A DNA stretch of 20,648 bases from Myxococcota bacterium (GTDB lineage: Bacteria > Myxococcota_A > Polyangia > HGW-17). Under the pieces are notes generated by a model that saw only the letters and a program-made list of their open reading frames with translations, had not been told where the DNA came from and ran no database searches. The stretch lies in assembly GCA_018821745.1 (NCBI GenBank), contig JAHJLU010000792.1:1-20648 (forward strand), in the 5' to 3' direction. Below, in pieces: positions 15,336 through 20,648 of the stretch (its first letter is position 1; each line of letters opens with the position of its first letter). The translations under genes were made by a program, and so were the position numbers.

Positions 15336-16280
15336 ATGTGTACCACCCTGGTTTTGCTGGAGTTGACCGCGGAAACAATCAACCCCCTCTCCCTGCGTGC
15401 CCTCAGCGCCGCCCGAGCTGTATCGGAAGACCTTGCAGGTCTGGCCCTGGGAGAATCAGCATCGGTGGCACGAAAGGCCTGCGCATACTTCCCCGGGGTT
15501 ATCCATCTGGTGACCAGTGAGGAAATGGGTGCCGAGATACTCGCTCCCGCTCTGTGCCAGATAATGGAGCAAAGCGGTTGTACCCAGTTGGTGGCCGCGG
15601 CGACTCCCTTTTCCCGGGATCTTCTCCCCCGTGTCGCAGCGCTTGCTGGCGCCTCCTTCCTCTCGCAACTTTCGGTGCTGGAATTCCCGGGCGAGGGGAA
15701 ACGCGCTGTGCTCGCAGGAAAGGGTGTTGTCGCAGTACGCTCGCTTTTACCTGTCAGTATCATCACCATAGAGCCATCAGCCTTCCCAGTGGCAGCGCCG
15801 CTGGCAATCGAAGGGGAGATCAGTTTGCGGACAGACCCGGTGGAGGAGTTTCCCGGAATCTCCCGGAAAATAATTCCCTCGGCTGCGAGGGGAGGTCCAT
15901 CCCTCCTGGATGCGGCGGTAGTTGTGGGCGTTGGCCGCGGGGTGGGACCGGTTCAGTCCCTGCCATTGCCGCTGGCCCAGTTGGCGACCCTGCTGGGAGC
16001 TGCCGTGGGAGGGACCCGAGCGACCTGCGACAGTGGCCTATTTTCTCCGGATCTCCAGATTGGCCAGACGGGGAGAGTGATCGCTCCCGAGTGCTATATT
16101 GCCATCGGGGTCTCGGGAGCGGTGCAGCATGTGGCCGGTGTTCGGGGTGCAGCCCTCATTGTCGCCATCGATAAAAATGAGCTCGCGGGGATCTTTGAGA
16201 CAGCAGATGTCGGGTTTGTGGGGATGTGGGAAGCGGTGGTGCCCAAGCTGTGCGAGCTGCTCGGTTCAAACCCCCGATAA
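15336..16280 (+). CDS. etfA: Electron transfer flavoprotein alpha subunit
   Basis: This 314-residue protein is the FAD-carrying partner of EtfB. The C-terminal FAD domain is recognisable: VVVGVGRGVG, then GGTRATCDSG, QIGQTGRVIAPECYIAIGVSGAVQHVAG and IVAIDKNELAGIFETADVGFVG. Compared with the usual motifs, the Ser of S-R is Thr, and the last segment has GMWEAVVPKL where an Asp is usual after the Gly. The N-terminal half is normal in length but diverged. ATG follows the etfB stop with no gap. Convergent with mglA, only 20 bp separate the two stops, and no terminator hairpin was found there. Confidence 0.95.
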   Translation: MCTTLVLLELTAETINPLSLRALSAARAVSEDLAGLALGESASVARKACAYFPGVIHLVTSEEMGAEILAPALCQIMEQSGCTQLVAAATPFSRDLLPRVAALAGASFLSQLSVLEFPGEGKRAVLAGKGVVAVRSLLPVSIITIEPSAFPVAAPLAIEGEISLRTDPVEEFPGISRKIIPSAARGGPSLLDAAVVVGVGRGVGPVQSLPLPLAQLATLLGAAVGGTRATCDSGLFSPDLQIGQTGRVIAPECYIAIGVSGAVQHVAGVRGAALIVAIDKNELAGIFETADVGFVGMWEAVVPKLCELLGSNPR

Positions 16281-16300
16281 GTCATTTTTCAACGGGACAA

Positions 16301-16888
16301 TTACCGGCGTTTTTTCAGTTCAAGGAGGACCAGTTTTGCGACAGCCTTGAGGGTCGTGAAGACTCCATCACCGGAAACAGCAACAGCCGAGAAGTCTGGA
16401 ACGCCGGTGGGGTTGAGGAGATTTTTCAACTCATCCAGGGGAGCGGCGTTGGGAAGATCCTGCTTGTTATACTGGACAACATAGGGGAGCTTATCAAGGT
16501 CAAATCCATGATCTTCGAGATTTTCACGAAGGTTGTCAAGCGACTCCAGGTTGGCTTCCATACGCTCGACCTGTGAGTCAGCAACGAAGACGACCCCGTC
16601 CACACCCTTGAGAATCAGTTTTCGGGAGGCATCATAGAAGACCTGCCCGGGAACCGTATAGAGATGGAACCGTGTCTTGAATCCGTGAATATCGCCCATG
16701 CTCAATGGAAGAAAATCGAAAAACAGCGTTCGTTCTGTTTCCGTAGCAAGGGAAATCATCTTGCCCTTGGCGTCGGGGCTGGTTTTATTGTAAATGTATT
16801 GCAGGTTGGTGGTCTTTCCGCAAAGACCGGGACCGTAATAGACAATTTTACAATTGATTTCACGAGATGAGTAGTTGATGAAAGACAT
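16301..16888 (-). CDS. mglA: MglA-type Ras-like GTPase, cell polarity
   Basis: This 195-residue protein has the same length as Myxococcus MglA and closely resembles it along its whole length. MglA-GTP marks the leading pole and recruits motility machinery in M. xanthus; related proteins set polarity elsewhere. The P-loop is GPGLCGKTT (19-27), the switch II/Walker B region is TVPGQ with Thr78 where most Ras proteins have Asp, and NKQD (141-144) gives guanine specificity. It starts at 16888, nine bases after the mglB stop, so both are one operon. No frz, rom or motility-engine gene is in the window, so the output here is unknown. Confidence 0.97.
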   Translation of the reverse strand: MSFINYSSREINCKIVYYGPGLCGKTTNLQYIYNKTSPDAKGKMISLATETERTLFFDFLPLSMGDIHGFKTRFHLYTVPGQVFYDASRKLILKGVDGVVFVADSQVERMEANLESLDNLRENLEDHGFDLDKLPYVVQYNKQDLPNAAPLDELKNLLNPTGVPDFSAVAVSGDGVFTTLKAVAKLVLLELKKRR

Positions 16889-16897
16889 CGCACATCC

Positions 16898-17371
16898 TTA
16901 GTCGTCATTAAAGAGATTGTCTATGTCGGCGTCGGTGATCTCTTCGAAAATTGACGGCTTTGATTGTTGTTGCTGTTGCTGGCTCATTTCCTCAAGAAGG
17001 GTCTGAATGTCCTTGGAGGCTTTTCTCACCCTGAGCCTCACAAGGCCCAGCGACGTCCGCTGATCGAACAGCACAACCAGAATGATCCTTTGAGCAACAA
17101 TGGATATATGGATGTTTGTGTGCTCTCCTTCGTGGAACTGCCCTGTGAATTCCTTTTCGGCGAGAAGCTTTGCGATACCGCCAGTTGCGGCAACGTTACC
17201 AGCTGTGAGAGAGGAAAGGCTTGTAGTGTCAAGACCTTCTATCTCACCTGCAGAGGCAATTTCCTGGCCGTTCTTGTCGATGAGCAGGATCGCCATAGCG
17301 TTGGAATCCTGATAGAGCCGCTCAACAGTTGCCTGTATTGCCTGATATTGCTCTTCGTACAATACTTCCAT
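16898..17371 (-). CDS. mglB: MglB-type roadblock protein, GAP partner of MglA
   Basis: This 157-residue Roadblock/LC7 protein has the MglB signature DTTSLSSLTAGNVAATGG (49-66), QFHEG (78-82) and FDQRTSLGLVRLRVRKAS (102-119). MglB dimers stimulate GTP hydrolysis by MglA and mark the lagging pole in M. xanthus. The C-terminal FEEITDADIDNLF tail (142-154), which contacts MglA in Myxococcus, is kept. Between the roadblock core and that tail lies a run of six Gln (131-136) not in the Myxococcus protein as I recall it. ATG at 17371 has AAGGAG 8 nt upstream. First gene of the mglBA operon. Confidence 0.96.
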   Translation of the reverse strand: MEVLYEEQYQAIQATVERLYQDSNAMAILLIDKNGQEIASAGEIEGLDTTSLSSLTAGNVAATGGIAKLLAEKEFTGQFHEGEHTNIHISIVAQRIILVVLFDQRTSLGLVRLRVRKASKDIQTLLEEMSQQQQQQSKPSIFEEITDADIDNLFNDD

Positions 17372-17467
17372 TAACCCAACTCCTTAATCCATCGGAGAGA
17401 AAAAACAACCACATACAGACTGACGCAGGCTCTCCGGTTTCTTTGGAAGTGGCGCATAATGCACCAT

Positions 17468-17496
17468 CCCCTGTCTAACAGAGAGGGGCAGTTTTT
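17468..17496 (+). terminator. Terminator-like hairpin on the plus strand
   Basis: CCCCTGTCT (17468-17476) pairs with AGAGAGGGG (17480-17488) across an AAC loop with one internal mismatch, and TTTTT follows at 17492-17496. The orientation fits termination of plus-strand RNA. No plus-strand gene lies directly upstream; transcription from etfA or antisense to mglBA could end here, or it may be an attenuator or small-RNA end. Confidence 0.4.
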
Positions 17497-17708
17497 ACAA
17501 TCCCTTTCTGCGTGCCCCGTTAAAATATGACGGCAAAAATGAACCCTCTTCAATTTCAGACCCCTGCGATGTTTTGTACCCTGGGGGAAAAGATCTCCTG
17601 TCTGCAATAAAGGAGGATGAATTTCCCCCATCCACGGGGGGAGAACAATTTATGCGAAAATCAGGCCGATTATCTTGACGAAACAGGCATCATGGGGCCA
17701 AAGAAGAT

Positions 17709-17737
17709 TTGACTATTTTATCATTTTTGTTTAGTTT
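17709..17737 (+). promoter_or_regulatory. Candidate sigma-70-type promoter for the HEAT/propeller run
   Basis: TTGACT at 17709-17714 (five of six consensus) is followed after exactly 17 bp by TAGTTT at 17732-17737 (weak -10). The surrounding DNA is A/T-rich, unlike its neighbours. The predicted start of transcription would be about 35 bp upstream of the ATG at 17780, leaving room for GGAGG at 17769-17773. Confidence 0.45.
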
Positions 17738-17779
17738 TGTTGCACTTTGGAAACCTGCGATCCATTGTGGAGGTCTTTC

Positions 17780-18607
17780 ATGAAATATGCTGCGATAACT
17801 TTGGTTTTGGGAGCCTTGCTGGTTTCTCCCGCCGCACCGGTCATGGGCGCCGGGAAGGCGACAATCAACTGGCGTGCTCAAAACGATAACAAACTGCTTG
17901 ATCTGCTGCTTAGCAAAGACTTGAACGTGGCTATCAGGGCGGCGAAGGAGCTTGGTAACAGAAAATCTCCTCTCACCATGGACAATCTGCTCCAGCAGTT
18001 GCTTTTGGGGCATCCCCCAAAGCTCTCCCTGGCGATGTTGGAAGCTCTTGAAGTGCGTAAGGACCCAAAGTCTTACAAGACACTGGTTTTTTATGCAACA
18101 CATAGGTCCCCTGAGTTACGGGTTGCCGCGCTCCAGGCACTCTCAAAGTTGACCTACAAGACCAATTCAAAAGAGTATCTGCACATCAACGAACTGCTTT
18201 TGAATTCTCTCAGGGATTATTCCGCAATCGTCAGAGGAAAAGCTGCGTGGCATTTAGGAAAACGCAAGGTATTAAAAGCGGAGAAGCCCCTGCTTCAGTT
18301 GTTCGGCAAAGGCAGCGTCCCTGCTACTCAGGCCCTTGGTTTTATTGGGGGGATACGAACAGCGCGAGCCTTTGCCATCTCCCTGGAGAATCGCAAGACC
18401 CAAAAAGAGGTCATTGTCAACACCATCGGCAGCTTGCTCCTCCGTGAAGACTTTGGTCCGGAGCCTGTTCGTGTGCAGTTGGTAAAGATTCTGGGCACCA
18501 TTAACCTTCCCGGGGCGCAGACCGTTCTTCTGAAATATTCGGGGAGCGGTCCCAATCAGTTTGCCCGTTCCAGGAAGCTCGCGTTCAAGATCCTTTCTTC
18601 GAAATAG
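17780..18607 (+). CDS. Exported HEAT-repeat protein
   Basis: This 275-residue protein has a signal peptide at about 1-24 (MKYAAITLVLGALL, then PVMGA). HEAT-like repeats extend through most of the rest, for example NVAIRAAKELGNRKSP, SPELRVAALQALSKL and AIVRGKAAWHLGKRK. It likely acts as a periplasmic or surface scaffold. The frame opens 11 codons earlier with a TTG, but GGAGG six bases before the ATG at 17780 decides the start. It is followed after 8 bp by the propeller lipoprotein, so they are co-transcribed. No enzyme motif was seen. Confidence 0.85.
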   Translation: MKYAAITLVLGALLVSPAAPVMGAGKATINWRAQNDNKLLDLLLSKDLNVAIRAAKELGNRKSPLTMDNLLQQLLLGHPPKLSLAMLEALEVRKDPKSYKTLVFYATHRSPELRVAALQALSKLTYKTNSKEYLHINELLLNSLRDYSAIVRGKAAWHLGKRKVLKAEKPLLQLFGKGSVPATQALGFIGGIRTARAFAISLENRKTQKEVIVNTIGSLLLREDFGPEPVRVQLVKILGTINLPGAQTVLLKYSGSGPNQFARSRKLAFKILSSK

Positions 18608-18615
18608 AGGCCGCC

Positions 18616-20448
18616 ATGAGAAAACTCTCTCTTCTTATTTTGTCTGCCAGTCTGTCGTTTTTTGCCTGCAAACCCTTGCCTCCATTTCATGTGGACAGGC
18701 CATTCAATGAGGCTGCGCAATTTTCCCAACTGGGGAGCCGTATCAAGCCCCTTCCCCTGGCACCCTCCAACAGCACGGGGAAACCCCTGGTGGTGATGCA
18801 GACCAGAATGCCCGTGGGGGCTGTGGCAGTGGACCCCGAGACCGGGAAGGTGCTGTGGAAAACGCCCACTCCGAATGCTCACTCCCGTTACGTCATCAGT
18901 GGCGGTGCCGTCGCTTTCCATGACAGCAAAAAGGGGATCGTAGGGCTGGATGTTTCCTCCGGAAAAATCCTGTGGACATACAAACTTCCCTCGGGTCACA
19001 AATTCCTGGGTATGAGCGGATCTCCCTCGGGAAAACTGGGGATTGTGTCCATCTATAAACCCATGGGGAGCGTCTTGAACCAGACCTCAACGCTCCATCT
19101 GCTCAGGGCCTCTTCGGGATCAAAGATTTATGAAATGTCCACCAACGGCCGCATGGGCTGGCCTACGGTGACTGACAGCGCAGTGCTTGTCCCCTATCGA
19201 TCCCATTACCTTGTCTTTCTCGATACCCAGAAGCCTGTTGAATTGGCTCGGCTGCACATCACCAAAGGTGAGATTCGCTACATCAAGCACACCTCCAGGG
19301 GCCTCTTTTTCGGGGACAAATATGGTGTCTATGCGCTCTCGGGAAATGTCCTGAAAAAACTGGACAAGGGGAAGGCTTCCTTCACTACCGACGTGAAGAA
19401 CCTTGAATACCGCTACGCGATCAATCAATACGACCCCGTCATGACAAATTACTCTGCCTACGATGTGCGACTTATTCACGGAGAGCTCACGGATACCGAC
19501 AGTATTGCCACTTTTGAAAACAAAGAGTTTGTTTTCAATATGTTTAAGTATTTCTTCGGATTCCAGATTACTGACAAGGGAAAAGCGCTCCTGAAATGGG
19601 CCGTCTCCAGTGATCTCGGGGGTGTGGTGGCTGTCAAGCATGAACAGGGTGTTATTTATTATGTCTCCTCTGAAGGAGCAATCCATGGTCTCAACAGATC
19701 AACGGGCGAGATGGTCTTCAGCACTCCTGCAATCGGCGAGTCCATCAAAGGGGCGACCTTCGATATTCGTGGTTTTAAACCTGCCTCCAATGTTACCCCC
19801 ACAAAGAAATCCCTTCTGGATTCTCTCACCGACATCGCCAACGATACCGACACCCGTTTTCCCTTGGCCAAAAGATTTGCCATTGATGCTCTGGCGGTGG
19901 TTGGTGGAGCAGGGGTGAGCCGGCTCATCAAACTTATCACCTCTGCACAGAGTTCCCCGGAACTCAAAGAGAAGGCAGAACACGATCTCGTTGCCCACCC
20001 GGATCCCAAAGGGCTCCCCCTCTACCTTGATCTGCTCAAACGCTCCTATGACTATATCCAGGGCTCAAGACCCCTTGCGGTCGATGTGATGGCCAAAGTC
20101 TGTGCCAAATTGAAGGCCAAAGAATCGGTCCCCATTCTTATCGGGCTGTTGCGGCATGCGCAGACAACAAAAAAAGAACTCATTGCGATTACCGATGCGC
20201 TTTTGGCCATTGGTGACAAGAGAGCGATCCGTGCCTTCAGAGAGTTTCTTCTGGCCTATCGTGCTGATCCAGAATTTGCCAGAGAGATCCATGCGTTGCA
20301 AAAGATGGCCGAGGGGCTTTTTGCTCTGGGTGGTCCCCGTGAGCGACAGGTGCTCACCTTCCTCGCCGAAGATCACCGCACACTCCCTCGTCTCCGTGAG
20401 TATGTAGTGAGAATGCTCCGGGAAACCCGAAAAAAAGCCAAGAAATAA
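18616..20448 (+). CDS. Lipoprotein with PQQ-type beta-propeller and C-terminal HEAT-like repeats
   Basis: This 610-residue protein has a signal peptide ending Phe-Phe-Ala-Cys18, a probable lipid-attachment site; residue 19 is Lys, which in proteobacteria favours the outer membrane. Residues about 60-380 carry PQQ/propeller blade motifs: VAVDPETGKVLWK, GLDVSSGKILWTYKL and GAIHGLNRSTGEMVFSTP. From about 400 to 605 the sequence turns helical with HEAT-like repeats (SVPILIGLLRHAQ, DALLAIGDKRAIRAFREFL). BamB is the best known propeller lipoprotein of this blade type, but it lacks the HEAT half. GAGG lies just before the ATG. Scaffold or assembly function is inferred. Confidence 0.85.
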   Translation: MRKLSLLILSASLSFFACKPLPPFHVDRPFNEAAQFSQLGSRIKPLPLAPSNSTGKPLVVMQTRMPVGAVAVDPETGKVLWKTPTPNAHSRYVISGGAVAFHDSKKGIVGLDVSSGKILWTYKLPSGHKFLGMSGSPSGKLGIVSIYKPMGSVLNQTSTLHLLRASSGSKIYEMSTNGRMGWPTVTDSAVLVPYRSHYLVFLDTQKPVELARLHITKGEIRYIKHTSRGLFFGDKYGVYALSGNVLKKLDKGKASFTTDVKNLEYRYAINQYDPVMTNYSAYDVRLIHGELTDTDSIATFENKEFVFNMFKYFFGFQITDKGKALLKWAVSSDLGGVVAVKHEQGVIYYVSSEGAIHGLNRSTGEMVFSTPAIGESIKGATFDIRGFKPASNVTPTKKSLLDSLTDIANDTDTRFPLAKRFAIDALAVVGGAGVSRLIKLITSAQSSPELKEKAEHDLVAHPDPKGLPLYLDLLKRSYDYIQGSRPLAVDVMAKVCAKLKAKESVPILIGLLRHAQTTKKELIAITDALLAIGDKRAIRAFREFLLAYRADPEFAREIHALQKMAEGLFALGGPRERQVLTFLAEDHRTLPRLREYVVRMLRETRKKAKK

Positions 20449-20470
20449 CCAACGTAAGCAGGTAGTGTCT

Positions 20471-20648
20471 ATGGCCCTGGATTTTTTTGCGAAGCGAAAA
20501 CTGAGAAAAGAAATCAAACAACTGGAATCCCAGATGAAAAAGGGAGATGACCGAGCTGATCTCCGTCTTCGCCTGGCCGGGCTCTATCGAAATCTCGGAA
20601 ATGATGAAGACGCGAAGAAGCAGTACCTCATTGTGACTCAGTCATATC
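20471..20648 (+). CDS. TPR-like protein, 3' end cut by window edge
   Basis: An ATG at 20471 opens a frame of 59 complete codons to the window end without a stop. It begins MALDFFAKRKLRKEIKQLE, without a signal peptide, and contains DLRLRLAGLYRNLGNDEDAKKQY, which is a good TPR helix pair (Leu, Tyr, Leu, Gly, Asp-Ala spacing). AGG lies about 8 nt upstream. The gene starts 22 bp after the propeller lipoprotein and is likely in the same transcript. A cytoplasmic TPR scaffold is inferred from this fragment. Confidence 0.75.
   Translation, partial: MALDFFAKRKLRKEIKQLESQMKKGDDRADLRLRLAGLYRNLGNDEDAKKQYLIVTQSY

Larger units (their letters stand above)
17372..17779. other. 408-bp divergent intergenic region between mglB and the HEAT-repeat gene
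   Basis: No convincing gene was seen here. The region must hold the promoter of mglBA (minus) and of the HEAT/propeller run (plus). It contains a hairpin with a T-tract on the plus strand (17468-17496) and a plausible plus-strand promoter (17709-17737). For mglBA, TTGTAA and TAGACA on the minus strand have a 17-bp spacer and overlap the hairpin region, but match consensus poorly. Confidence 0.8.

Noticed and set aside
14505..16280. FixAB-type nitrogen-fixation ETF
   Set aside because: No fixC, fixX or nif gene is nearby, so a fix assignment is not supported.

Overview
The window is 20.6 kb of densely packed bacterial DNA. It holds 19 complete protein genes and two that run off the ends. I see no rRNA, tRNA, transposase, integrase, phage gene or CRISPR array. 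The best lineage clue is an mglB-mglA pair whose products closely resemble the Myxococcus xanthus polarity proteins, including the unusual Thr78 of MglA. Two-membrane signal peptides, outer-membrane-barrel-like proteins and lipoproteins also point to a Gram-negative cell. A Myxococcota or other 'deltaproteobacterial' relative is the likeliest source, but the phylum cannot be fixed from this window alone.

Layout. 1-1997 (minus): a truncated exported barrel-like protein, a zinc-ribbon membrane protein and a dCMP deaminase. 2185-3387 (plus): a cytoplasmic protein with a diverged RelA/SpoT-synthetase-like core. It overlaps the end of an ExbB/ExbD proton-channel pair (3377-4428, minus). 4577-8789 (plus): a four-gene run comprising a membrane/helical-repeat protein, a barrel-like exported protein, a cytoplasmic all-helical protein and a membrane-anchored TlpA/ResA-like thioredoxin. 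The run ends in a 38-bp tandem duplication that includes the last stop codon.

8939-10693 (minus): a periplasmic HEAT-repeat protein followed by a HAMP-domain membrane protein with five 11-residue coiled-coil repeats and no output domain. 10939-16280 (plus): an SGNH hydrolase, an AlgI-like MBOAT acyltransferase and a LamG-like lipoprotein. These are translationally coupled to etfB and etfA. The first three look like a module that acylates an envelope or extracellular polymer; why the electron-transfer flavoprotein is coupled to it is not obvious.

16301-17371 (minus): mglA and mglB, facing etfA with a 20-bp gap. After a 408-bp divergent intergenic region, a plus-strand run begins (17780 to the end): an exported HEAT-repeat protein, a lipoprotein combining a PQQ-type propeller with HEAT-like repeats, and the start of a TPR-like protein. 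A recurring theme is exported HEAT-repeat proteins (three in this window) beside cell-polarity or signalling components. The parts that look least described are the 4577-8789 run, the HEAT/HAMP pair, the RelA-like protein, and the HEAT/propeller run beside mglBA.
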